Shown here: piece after piece, positions 1 through 11,389 of the stretch
How the letters are laid out: every line of letters begins with the position of its first letter
Numbering within the stretch: the stretch's first letter is position 1
Origin: Gnetum montanum
Taxonomy: Eukaryota; Streptophyta; Gnetopsida; Gnetales; Gnetaceae
Assembly (NCBI GenBank): GCA_015680685.1
Contig: MNCI01036181.1
Span: 443,951-507,950, forward strand
Reading direction: 5' to 3'
Length of the DNA stretch: 64,000 nucleotides
The notes under the pieces: model-generated
What the model was told of the DNA's origin: nothing
Database searches by the model: none
The model's input: only the letters and a program-made list of their open reading frames with translations
Program-made: the position numbers and the translations under genes

Positions 1-89
1 GGTAGGTCTAATAATCATAATACTCTTTCCTTTAATATAGATGATATGTCAAATCTGTGACTATGTGTAGCCTTGGAAAGTAATCTAGA

Positions 90-440
90 AAATGGAAGAA
101 ATAGGATCTATACTAGAAGAACATCTATGGCTAGGTCTTATAGTGGGATACCTAGAAATAATTAAAGAGGTTATAGAAGAAGAGCAAGTTGACATAACTT
201 TCCCAATTCTCCATCATTATCATAGTTATCATCATTAATATCTAATATGAATGAGCATGACCAAGAAAGAATTGGTAATGGTAGACAATTTGGTTCAAAT
301 AATTAGAGAAAGTAGAATAACCATAGAGGTAGGAATGGTACTAATAACCATGAAAGAGATAGAGACCATCAACATAGACATGGAACAAATAATAGTAGGC
401 AACATAGGAGGGGTCATGGTCATGAAAGAAACCATGATAA
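90..440 (+). pseudogene. Arg/Asn/His-rich gag-like relic
   Basis: One frame (starting near position 103) reads an extremely Arg-, Asn-, His- and Asp-rich stretch, with short blocks such as NNHRGRNGTNNHERDRDHQHR, broken by several TAA/TAG/TGA codons. Such basic low-complexity segments are common in the N-terminal part of retrotransposon gag proteins, so I read it as a gag remnant entering the window from the left. The DNA beyond it (to about 1,100) gives no recognisable capsid, zinc-knuckle or protease motif. It could equally be a biased low-complexity sequence with no coding history. Confidence 0.27.
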
Positions 441-1564
441 ATTGATAATTATGATGAATTCTTGATTCCTACTAGGATCATGATTAATATAAATAAGGTT
501 GTTTATATTTTAACTAGCATCAAAGAAATATCCACATCAAGTGACATCACATGAATAATATTTTTAGGTTTAAAGAACGCTACAATGCAAATCCACAATA
601 TCATTTCGTAAGCCTTCCGTGATTCTTGTGCATTGTAGAATATCAAGAATGACTAGCAAAATGTTAAAATATTCCCTAGGATATTGATCAAATAAGTAGA
701 GAGCTAGTAATAATCCTTAGATAAATCTATCAAGAGATGAACTAGAATTTTGGAGCTATTCAACGAGAAATATTAAACATACTCTAGATTATCAGATTTG
801 AGGAAGTAGATTCAAGGGTGGAATTAAGACAACTAAGAATCCATTAATGTAGCATTATATAAATACTACTCTTTGTTACATAGGTATCTAGACCATGGAT
901 TTTCTCAAAGGAAGTAGTTAAGGAACATCATAGATGAACTACAAAACAAAACAATGAAATTCTTGAGATTCTATACCTAAGAAAAACTTCTAGAGATGAG
1001 GGTCCATAGAATCTAAAGAAGAGAAAAGAAGGAAAGTTAAGGAAGAGAGAAAGAACAAAAGAGTATAACAAAGACCTTTCTCTTCGTAAAAGGGATGTAC
1101 ATGCATGTGACACAAGGTAGGATGAAAATCCCATGAAGAAGGTGACCCAATAAAAATATTTGTTAATCTAAAAATGAGTTTCAAAAAATTTCATAAAGGT
1201 GGAAAAATATAAAACTTATTATATGATAAATTTTTAATTGTACTGAATATAGTGAAAAAGAAAATAGAGAAGGATCTTTCATGAATCAAAGATAATAAAA
1301 AAGAAAAAAGCAAGTAAGAACATGTATAGAATAAAAGACAAAGCTATAGTGGAAGAAGTTTCTTACACAAATTTAATAGAAGATTATGGATGTAAGTGAA
1401 AGTATGAAAATTCTAAGAAATGTTCTCATGTTATGTCATAGCTATAGAGTTAGGAGCATATGTATTGAGTTCAAATTTCATAGAAAACTATATGCTTAGG
1501 AGATTACCATATCCACAAGAGAACTACATGAAATTATAGAATCAATAATGCTATCCAAGTAGAG
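441..1564. other. Anonymous AT-rich DNA with a purine tract
   Basis: No gene is recognised. Positions about 1,005-1,080 are strongly purine-biased (GA-rich) on the plus strand; short open frames there are composition artefacts. Confidence 0.5.
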
Positions 1565-1975
1565 GTTCATCTTAACCTCAACTATAGTAATATCAACAAT
1601 AGAAATATTCATATTCATGAGAGATTCCACCACCAAGGCAGTAGTGTCCTTAGGATTATTATGTTTAAGAACCTATTTATCGAAGTAGTGAAGTTGCTCA
1701 AACTCCCTCTTTCCACTCCTATTATCCATTAAAATATCATATGCCTTGCACAACAAGAGCTAAATTATATTTCTAACTTTAAAATTCATCTCCTATGCAT
1801 CCTTAAGCATTACAAACTCCTCTTCATCTAGTGTCAAATCTATGAATATAAGATGAGATACCTTGTCATCGACATCAAAAAAAGACTACTAGAGCTACAA
1901 ACATGCAAGTGGATGATAGTTCTAGTTGTTCTAAAGGTAAACTTCAAAAAACTCATTTCTTTAGACATACTAGAT
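1565..1975 (-). pseudogene. Unrecognised coding-like relic
   Basis: Read on the minus strand from about 1,975 down to 1,565, one frame gives about 130 codons of ordinary protein composition with only three or four stops. It includes the strings FIDLTLDEEEFVMLKDA and DILMDNRSGKREFEQLHYF. Acidic and hydrophobic residues are mixed as in a globular protein, and there is no retrotransposon motif. Function is unknown; no start codon or splice site could be fixed. It may be part of the same source gene as the relic at 3,985-5,610 on the same strand, but nothing joins them directly. Confidence 0.35.
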
Positions 1976-3984
1976 GATCCAAACCAATGTAACCATTAGT
2001 AGTTATGGACCCTATACCAACACTAACAACCTCCAATATCTCACACATGTTGCCTTTAAACCAAAGCTCAAATGTACAAAATATCATGATAACCCATGTT
2101 GTAATGAATTGGATTAACGTAAGTAGCATTCTTAGGAAGAAAAAAAATCCAAGAAGCCCCCTAATTTATTTCCAAATTTTATGAAATACATATTACAAGG
2201 ATTTGTTAAAATTAGATTCCAAGGTAAACTTGATTTCTTAGGAAATGTATAAAATCTAGAATCTATCCCACTCAAAGAGTGTAATATCATTTGGACCTTG
2301 CAAATGAGTCCATCACTATTCCCTTTGGGTAGCTAGAGGATATCATGACCACTAGTAGTGGGTTCTCCTATCAAGATGATTTTCTAATAATCTACTTTGA
2401 TAACTCCAAAGGAGAGTTTTTTATTATTATGGAAAGATCTTAACTAAGCATAATTCATGTCAAGCTACAAATCAAGGATCTATCCTTAGAAATTTCCAAT
2501 GAAAATATTCATGGAGATATTGAGAGGAAAATATTTCCATGCATTATTTATAATGATATGGGATGCAACTACATGTACAGGGTTTATACAATTAGATAAA
2601 GAAGCATCATAGCATGTAATTCATGTGAAGAAATAGTGTATAGGAAAAAATGCATGCATGCAACAATCACTAAATAAGAACACATCCAGTGGATGATAAT
2701 AGTTGAATGTTACAATTCTACAATATGCATGGAATCATAGGAAGCTCTCACAACAACATATATTGATATAATATATGAGATGACGTACCTTAAGCAATAA
2801 TTTTTCGAATCAAAAAATAGACAAGAAGAAGAGATTGTTTTGGAAAATAGGAAAAAATAAAAATTTTGGATTCATATATTTATATAAAAGGATTAGCAAA
2901 TCCTGATGAAACTTCTCAAAATATCATTTGAAAGTCCATTGAATTAGATTATGAAATCCATGTTATAAAAATTTATATTCTTCATAACTTAATGAATAAA
3001 AATAAAATTGCTATATTTTAATAAAAAATGGATGAAATCAAAAGCTTACTATTGAGTATTTTGGAACGATAGTTAGTTGAAAAAAAATCAACATATAAGA
3101 ACTTGATTTTGACCAATTGAATCTTAGAATAAATTCAAAAATACACCTACATGGTGTTTAGTATCTTGGTTACATAACATAAATATTTAAAAAAATACAT
3201 AGATTTTTAGATTTCATCGACATCTTCATACATAATAAATTTTATTGATAATAAAATATATTTTACAAGAATGATCACAACCATATTAGTTAGATGTACA
3301 ACTATGTCCGTGAGTTAGAAAACCTAATTCCTTGTTGATAGAATTGATGACATTGTTGATATCTTCTTGTTAATGATTTTCACTAGTACAACATTTGTCA
3401 TGACCTACAAAGTTTAAAAATCATATTTGCAAAGTGAAATAATGCATTTATAAAATTATTTGTAAAACACTTAATAGCACCAGATAAATAAACTAGATAG
3501 AACTTTCAAAAGCTTAAAATAAGATATTAATACTTCTCCTAGAAACTACTATGATTATAAACATAATAAGAAATCATGCAAACATAAAACAAACATTAAT
3601 GTTAATAATCTAATTCAATGCTTCCCCTAGTAACTATTATAGTTATAATGCTATTTTACATACATTAATGTAAACATTAGTGCAAAACAAACATTGAACA
3701 TAAATAAAAAATTCATGGATTTCCAAGTTTAGAAAGTTAAAAGTTCTAAAAAAATTTTATTAGTACTAAATTGAAAAACTCCAAAAAAATTTAAAAGTTC
3801 GAAAAAGAAACTAATTTAAAAGTTGTAAGGAGTATGAACTCATAAAAATGTGAAAAATCTTAAGTATTGATAAGTACCAACTCCTAAACAATGACAGGAA
3901 ACTAAAACAAATTTCAACATAGGATTTCTAACTCTTGAACTTCTAAATAATGAAGTATTTTCAAAGAGGTTTTAAGATTAGTAG
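1976..3984. other. Anonymous AT-rich DNA
   Basis: I see no gene, LTR or clear tandem array. Short open stretches on both strands are frequently interrupted and match nothing I recognise. Confidence 0.5.
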
Positions 3985-5610
3985 TTATAGGATTTTCTTG
4001 ATGCACTTTCCCTTTTTACATCATCAATATTTAAAGGCTCACCATTAGTAATGGTTTCTACCAATGTCTTTGGCCTATCAACAAAATAAGATGATGATAC
4101 AAGGAGATGTGCATCCATCATTGCCTTCATAAAGTCATATTGTGATTGCATTTATCAAACCAATATGTTTCTTTCACTTATAGTGATAGATGTGAGTGAA
4201 TCTATAAGCACCCAAACCAAGGTAGTATATAGGTCATACATTATTATAAGGCCTTATTTCATATACTTTTTATAAGCTTTTAGATCCTTCATTTCAAATT
4301 GTTATTCTTCCATCTTTTTCTCTTCCCGTGACATTAGGATTCTCTTGCTTTCTAATAGGGCATGCTTGGTTGCTATTTCATTTTGTTAAAATATAAAATT
4401 TCTAATTATACATCATTAAATAATTGTTTTAACATTTTCACCTATGTTAGTATGTTTTTTACATACCTAGGATGACTTTGGTGTAGTATTAGTAAGATGG
4501 TGGTTATTTTACATATGCTATGAAAACTTTTATTATGCACTAGCTTCTTTATTGAGAGTTTTAATAGGCTACCAAAGTTCATTTATAATAGGATTTCGAT
4601 AATTCTAAAGGTCAAATAGTTCCTCTCTAACTAAATCCATTCTATGGAAAGGTCCTCATAGTTCACTTATGTCTATTGGAAATTCTCCTTTTATATGTCA
4701 CTTCATTCAACCTAGTTAGAAGAGTCAATTACCCCCTTAATGGTTGCATCTCTTAAAATAAATAAATTCATACTTTGAGAAAAAACAAGCAATAATTTTC
4801 TCATAATTATGGCTTAATCATTATCTAATAGAGATTTATCATTTAGAAAAATTTTGTTGTGATCAACCTAAAATGCTTTATCCATCAATAGTGGCATTGA
4901 TGGTTTGGTAGAGGGGGTAACTAGAAATATCTGTTGTGGTTGATTGATTATTGATAGTTAAACCTAATTTTCTTTTCTCTCATGAAAGACATAGGCTTTG
5001 AAAAGTATTTAAATTATGACTAGGTCCTCTATAAATGTTTTCTCATAACTTGGCTAACTTGAAATTGTCTTGTGTCTATCACAACTAGCTTATGAATTAG
5101 AGATGTTTTGTCACTGGATATGAAAATAATTTTATAACCTAGATATTTTTGATCTTTTGAAATCTAGCAGTTTTAAAGATGATGGAAATAGTAGGTCCAT
5201 TTTAATATTTCCACAAATATTTCACTACTAATGGATTAACATCATGACCCCTTTATGAATGTTTCCCCTTAAGAATAGGATTCAAAACTAGTAGCTTGCT
5301 ATCCAATGATGGTGCTTTTTCATGGGAAATATCCATAGTATTTAAGGGAGATTCTTAGCTAGAACTTTGAGGAGTAGAAAAGATGGATTTTTTGACCTAT
5401 GAAATATTTTCTTTAATAGTTAGGTGTTGGGAGCCACTACTAGATCCTAACTAACCTAACATTGGGTTGCTATCACTCTAAGTCTTTGAATGGGAATGAA
5501 TTTTTTAACTAATGTGCTTGTTAGTAGTTTTCCTTAAAAGTGCTCTATAGCTACTCCTTGAATCTGATTCCATTGTTGAGCTAATCCTAATAGAACTTAA
5601 CATATACGAT
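3985..5610 (-). pseudogene. Unrecognised eroded gene relic
   Basis: The minus strand shows three coding-like blocks in order. About 5,610-5,215 is a Ser/Thr-rich segment (for example STMESDSRSSYRALLRK). About 5,135-4,850 contains TSLIHKLVVIDTRQFQVS. About 4,385-3,985 contains QYDFMKAMMDAHLLVSS, then FVDRPKTLVETITNGEPL. Most stops are TAG or TAA, as expected from decay of CAG, TGG or CAA codons. The last block runs about 130 codons with four stops, including a Lys/Glu-rich helix-like part (SREEKKMEE). I do not recognise the family and see no reverse-transcriptase, integrase or transposase signature. It could be a dead host gene or an accessory ORF of an element whose core lies outside. Confidence 0.4.
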
Positions 5611-6639
5611 GTTGTGATAGAGATTTTTACTTTGAAACTCCTTGCCTAAACTAGCTTCCTACAAATAAATCACAATCAATAAAATAGATACATAGTGGGT
5701 GATGAAATTTAGTATAGTTTTTAACCCTCTATATTTAGCGAACCATGTTAATTCTTTATTTATTTTCTAGCTAACAAACTATTCCTAATTGAAGTTTTTC
5801 TCATACCTCATTAATAGATGTAATAAAAAGACTAGTTTGGAATATTACATATATGATCCAAAATTACAAAATAAGCAACCATTAGAATGGCCAAAGGTTT
5901 CTTAGCTTTTTGTACAAAATCATGAATGGGAAATCCTTTAGGATTTTTCAAAACTTTCGATTCATACACTGTAGAAAAAGTTCATAAAACTTCTCTTGTC
6001 AAAAAAATGTTCATCATAGAAATTTTTATCATGTGATCTTTGTAATAGAGTGATCTCTTGGTGGGATGATAAGTGTGGATAACATTATTAAGGATATGAC
6101 CTTGAAGAAGTAGGATTTTCAAGAAAATAAGCATAAAAAGACATTCAAGAAAAGAAAAGTTAATATTTTAAAGTATTTTTTGTGTTGATATAATGTTTTG
6201 GTGTCTTCAAAGGAATTTACATTACGACATTTTTGGAGTAGAATGAACATGACACCTAAATAAGAAAAAAAAGAAAGAAAATTAAAAAAGAAACATTAAA
6301 GATAGAGAAAAGTAAACTGGTACTAGCTTGAACAATGATTATGGATCAAAATGTCAAACTTTTGATGTGGTTTACTTCTTCAAATTCTAGAAACAATTGA
6401 CTTCTTAGTAGATAACATAGTGATGGATAAAACTGAATGTGAATGATGAATGACAAAGGACCCTGAGATGTCTATTGATAGTGCTAGAGTAGTTTTGCAT
6501 GAAAAATATGTGTTTATGAGAGCAGTCTTTTTGTGCCATCAAATATCAAGATTGTGCATGTTTAACATGTATTCATGTATGTATAAATTTTTCATTTGAT
6601 AACAATAATGAAGTAAATAGTCATGTGTCATGGTAACAT
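5611..6639. other. Anonymous AT-rich DNA
   Basis: No gene, LTR or repeat array could be supported here. Confidence 0.5.
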
Positions 6640-7165
6640 GGTCAAAATAAGTACAAGAAGCTTCCAATTCAAAAGAAAGTGCTAAACAAAGGAAAGAGAA
6701 AAGTAGGCATCCCATCCATTTTAAAAGTAGGCACTAAATTTAGAAAATAGACAAGCACCACATATGTAAAAGATGAAAGTTTCCCATTCCATTCAAAGGT
6801 AGGAATTGTAAACATAAAATAAAAGTAATTGCTACATGCTAATGATAAGAAAGAATTACATGCTATTCAAATGCATGTGCTACATGCCAACAAGGAGTAG
6901 GCATCACATAAGCTTAAGAATCAAGTATTGTAAATCATTAAGAAGTAGGCATCACATGCCGTTAAGAAGTAGGTGTCACGTTTCATTAAGAAGCAAGTTT
7001 CACATTTAATTAAGAAGTAGGCACCACATCTCTTGGAAACGTAGGTGTCATATGCTAATGATAAGTAGGCACTGAAATGGAAAGAAGATGGCTAATGCCT
7101 TTGAAAAGTAAGTATCATACTTCACAAGAGAAGCTAGTGTCACATATAAGAATAGTATGGACACA
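6640..7165 (+). repeat. Degenerate minisatellite, core AAGTAGGCATCACAT
   Basis: A loose tandem array of roughly 25-45-bp units built around AAGAAGTAGGCATCACAT, for example near 6,900, 6,945, 6,965, 7,015 and 7,060. Variants read GTAGGTGTCA and GTAGGCACCA, mostly transition differences. The core's reverse complement (ATGTGATGCCTACTT) resembles the unit of the array at 27,162-27,356. It lies about 0.5 kb outside the left LTR of element A. Confidence 0.7.
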
Positions 7166-7644
7166 AAGATAGTACTAAATCACGTGCCACTTTCACTACA
7201 AACATGAAATCATACTATAAATTAAAAAAAATTTCAAAGAAAATTTTCAAGTCATCTTGTAATACAAATAAAAAATAAGGAAACTAAAATTCACATTTAC
7301 AAATTGGCTACATTCATATAATCAACTTTCATTAACATGAACTCTTGCCAATTGATTGTATTTAGACAAGCAACCTAAATTTATGAGTTCTCTTCTTCTT
7401 GCTTAATATATNTTTCATTTTATTTCTACAAGGATACCTCCATGAACTAAGTATCAAGACAATTAGTGCATAGCCATAAGTGATCTTGGGATTAATGTAA
7501 CTCTTGATAAATCAACAATAATGAAATGAAAAAGCACAAATCCTCTAATCAGATATGGACTTAGCCTATCACACATGAACTAAGAATGACATGAAATAAT
7601 GAAAAAGTAAAGTTTTTTCATATTAAAATAACTAACTATAAAAT
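7166..7644. other. Anonymous DNA left of element A
   Basis: Nothing recognisable. A single undetermined base lies at 7,412. Confidence 0.5.
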
Positions 7645-9052
7645 CATTGGAAAAATGAATGAATATGGATTACTAAAAAATAAACTAAGTGTAGAATAAG
7701 CTGTAAATGTTTAAATATAAAGTATAGATAAAGAATGTAAAATATTAAAACATTGTAGTTTTGAGATGACATAAAGGATTTTGGTTTCCTCTTCAAACAA
7801 TAGAACTTTTACTTTGAAAATTAGTTAACTATAAAACACTAAAAATTTAACTAAGTATAAAATATAATGTAAGAGATTTAGAAAAAATCAAACTATTAAA
7901 TATGCATAAACAAGCATAAAATAATAAAAGTAAAATGTGTTAATATGGGGAAAAGGTCATAAATCCTTTTCCAAAAAATAAAATGTTATATTGATAATTT
8001 GAAGTGTTCACCTTCTATGAAGTGTTAAACTATAAATGATGGGATAGAAGAAATGTAAATGTGATGAAACTAATTAAAAAAGCTCACATCTTAAGAAATT
8101 TGTATATTTAGAGAGTGGAATTGAACATATTAAAGGCTAGGTGATGGATGGAGAAGATGTAGGTATGATCTAAAGTTAATTCCAGGTCCAAGGGTATTTT
8201 AGCCAAGGTTCCTATTACTGAGGTAGGAGCTAAAAAATTATAACTCTCAAAAGTATCATGGAAGGTTGAAAATTCTACCTTTGGAAATGACATTGAAGGT
8301 GCAAAAGGTATTGAAAGTGGATAAGAAGCATGCAAGTGCTAAAGTGGTAGTAGGCACTCATGCTTTTAATCTCTTAAAATTTGATTAATACTCTTAAATA
8401 TCAAAATACCTCACTAAATCTCCAAAGATCTAGTCTAAACTATGTGTTCTAAACTTGTATTTATAGGTCCAAAGGTGCCAAATGTGACTTAGGATTGCTA
8501 AAACTAAACTCAAAGTCAAATGTAACTTATCATCAAGTTCAAAAACATCAAGTCTATTCTTATAGTTTTAACATCATCATTAATCTTTCTTTTGACATTG
8601 ATTCTAACTTTTGACATTTAACATCATCTAGCTCTCTTACATCCAGTGTCAATCACACTTAAAGACACTTTGTATCATCTCAATCATACTTAGAAAACTT
8701 TTGAGTCACATGAGCTTCAATGCTTAGAAAAAATTTGACATTAGAGTTCTAGCTTCAACCTTAAAAAAATGTGTAATGTCAAAGCTTCAACTCCAATACT
8801 TAGAAGACTTTTCTTGCCAAATCTCTACCTCCAACATATAGAAAAGTTTGATTTTCAAAGCTTTTTGAGAATCATAGAAAATTGATTCTATACATTGGAT
8901 TATGAATCCAAATGGTTCTCGGTGACTCCTAAGTACTAAGAACATGTCTTGTGATGATTTTTTTGGGGATTTCATGATCAAATCATCATGGGATAATATT
9001 GAAATCATAATTGATTTTGATTTGATGTGAAACAAAAAAAGTGGATATAGTA
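7645..9052 (-). repeat. Element A 3' LTR
   Basis: It aligns along most of its length with 24,323-25,405. Shared landmarks include AAAAAATAAACTAAGT (about 7,674 and 24,355), GATATGGGGAAAAGGTCAT in variant form (about 7,945 and 24,635), the conserved CTCATGCTCTTGG-like stretch, and ATCACACTTA near the high end. The high end abuts a G-rich polypurine tract (minus strand). The canonical terminal CA appears decayed to TA. The two copies differ by many substitutions and small indels, so the element is old. Confidence 0.8.
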
Positions 9053-9066
9053 TTACCCCCCTCTTG
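9053..9066 (-). other. Element A polypurine tract
   Basis: The minus strand reads TCAAGAGGGGGGTAA immediately before the 3' LTR. The equivalent site of element C reads AAGAGGGGCTAA in the same position. This is the plus-strand primer of reverse transcription. Confidence 0.65.
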
Positions 9067-9973
9067 ATGGATGCTATTGAGGTGTTCAAGAAGGATCCAT
9101 CAAGAAGAAATTATATACTAACTTAATATATCTACAAAAAGGTGAAAAGAATGAAGTAGGAGAGGAAAGAATATTAGGATATTGCTAATACACTAGTTAT
9201 GAGTACAATACTATGTTATAGAAAGGGATGTAGCTAAATCCCACAATTAAGATTATTGAAAGGATGTCATTTATGATATTCACACCCTATCCAATCATTC
9301 CCTTAATAAACTCTTACTAGAATGAAACAAGTCACTTAACTTTCACTAAATATGCTAATGATAAGAAAGGAAATTACATGGGAAATGGGATTAGAAGGAA
9401 ATAGAGAGAAGTAAGAGAGGTGAGGTAAAAAATAGACTTGAAAAATCAAGAAAATAATAAAATTATGAATAGAAATAAGGAACATTATCCATACATTAGG
9501 ATGAGATGCTATGCCACAAATAGAGGCATTTCTAAATTCCATACTCTAATGATTACTAATTCTTTATAGATTTCATTCTTTGCTTATTCCAGTTAAACTC
9601 AATACATACTTACATGGATTTGAAAATGGTAGAACACTCATTACTCATTGCATAAAGTAGATTTTTTATTAACATCATAATCATATTATGCTATAAAAGA
9701 AAGTTATTAGAATGGAATAGGAAGATATTAGGGAAGGTAGATGAAACTTGATGAAAAAGATAGAAGAAAACTAGCAAAAAATGGAGAGAAAAAGAAAGGA
9801 AATTTGAGATAGGAAGGGGAGAAAAAATAGTACATTAAAATGTATGTAATATGGGAAAAGAGTTAGAACAAACTTGATGATGCTTGATCTTTTTTTTCAT
9901 TTTTCTATGTTATCTTTCCTTTTCCTCAAATGTAGTATCATTTGAGGTATTTCCTATTCACTCTTTCTAGATA
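9067..9973 (-). other. Element A 3' untranslated region
   Basis: Between the end of the integrase and the polypurine tract. It has alternating purine-rich stretches (9,345-9,430; 9,710-9,830) and no recognisable gene. Confidence 0.5.
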
Positions 9974-11153
9974 TTAATTTCCATCTGAATCAACTAAGTA
10001 GTATACTTTCTTGCCAAGAATCTTAGTGACAATAAAAGGACCTTTCCAATTCAATGAGAACTTAGTCATCTTGGTGTTTGAAAAATTCCTAAGACCAAGA
10101 TCATATTTCTTGATGTCCTTGAATCTAACATGCTTATCATGGAAATGGCACCTATCTTCTTGATAATTTTGGATATTCATTGATGCTTGCTTATGAATTT
10201 CCTTAATTTTATCTAACTCAACATAATGCATGGTTTCATTTTCCTCATCTTTCATCCAATTGTTAAGGGTTACATGAAGAGAAGGAATGTCCAGCTCCAT
10301 TGGCAATATAACTTCTAATTCATAGGTAAGCATGAATGTGGTTTAGTTGGTTGTTGTTCAGAAGGTAGTATGGTAGACCCAAAAATCATGGGATAACTGA
10401 GTATGCTAGTTGTGTTGGGATTTGTTAACCATGATTCTCATAAAATGGATGATGAATTCATTAGGTGATTTAGTTTTCCCATTAGATTGTAGCTAATACA
10501 AAGATGTGAATGACTAGGTAATTTTCTATTGATGATAAAATTTGGCAAGTCCTTTGCTTTTGAATTAAGGTTCATAATTAGTCATGATGTGAAGAGACTA
10601 CCAAAGTGAGTGATTATATGATATAAAATAAAACAATAAACATACTTAGAATTTGTAATTCTTAAAGGGATGGCTTCAACCCACTTAGTGAAATATTTAA
10701 TAGCTATTAAAATAAACTGATAACTAGAAGAAGATAAAGAAGTGATAGGACCTAAGATATCTAGCTCCCATTTATAGAGAGGCCATATGATTTTGGAGGT
10801 CCTAAGCTCTTGGGATGAATAAAAATGACTAAAGAAACACATTGACATGTATTACAAATATTAACTAGTGTATATGCATCACTAGACATTGTAGGCCACT
10901 AGTAATTTAACGAAAGAATACAAGCTACTAAAGATTGTAAGCCCAAATAACCTTAATATATGTCAAACTAAATTTTTTCTAACATTTTGTGCACTCTATC
11001 ATAGTGTAGACAACGTAGAAGAATGTCTAACATAGAGATGTAACGTAAATACTAGGATCAACAATACAAAAATGTTTAGAACATTTATAAAGAAAATCCT
11101 TTTGTGAGTAAGATAGATGTTTAGGAGTTTCTCTAGTTTGCAAGTATTATATA
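9974..11153 (-). pseudogene. Element A integrase (decayed)
   Basis: Reads downward from the insertion point of element B. A zinc-binding HHCC region is visible near 10,850-10,915 (YxWPTMSSDAYTLVNICNTCQ, x a stop). The DDE core begins KWELDILGP and continues with FILIAIKYFTKWVEA (about 10,640-10,790). After a frame change the segment equivalent to T-D-x-G-x-Q-F reads IMTNYEPxF, so the second catalytic Asp is Asn. The NGQxE motif reads NGKTK, so the Glu is Lys. The C-terminal part (9,974-10,333) has the GPY/F-like FSLNWKGPFIVTKILGKK and YLVDSDGN. The family inserts element cDNA into chromosomes; this copy has lost at least two catalytic residues and has frameshifts and stops. Confidence 0.85.
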
Positions 11154-11158
11154 CTATC
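11154..11158. repeat. Target-site duplication of element B (CTATC)
   Basis: CTATC lies directly before the LTR start TGATGAG and is repeated exactly at 17,635-17,639 after the other LTR's terminal TTCA. Confidence 0.9.
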
Positions 11159-11389
11159 TGATGAGTGGTGAGGTACCCCTACACTCAACCATATGAATAT
11201 GAGCGTTACATGCACGATCCGGTTGGGCTCCAAGGACTAAGTGCTTACGTGCCTTATGGAACACTTAAGGTTAATCAATTGTTATCTTCCCAGACTTACT
11301 TGTATTGTCACGGTTGTATGGTTAAGTAAGTATGAGATTTTCTTATCACGTACGTGATATCATGGCTTATGCGATATCGCATCCCATCA
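11159..11389 (-). repeat. Element B 3' LTR (internally deleted, 231 bp)
   Basis: Its first 173 bases (plus-strand order) match 16,854 onward and its last about 50 match 17,585-17,634. About 550 bp of the other LTR, including the TATA box, is absent. It keeps TG at 11,159 and CA at 11,388-11,389. It carries two perfect 10-bp palindromes, CACGTACGTG (11,347-11,356) and GCGATATCGC (11,371-11,380). Confidence 0.88.

Noticed and set aside
6640-7165. CRISPR-like array
   Set aside because: Units are degenerate and irregularly spaced, without conserved repeats and unique spacers; the setting is a plant nuclear genome.
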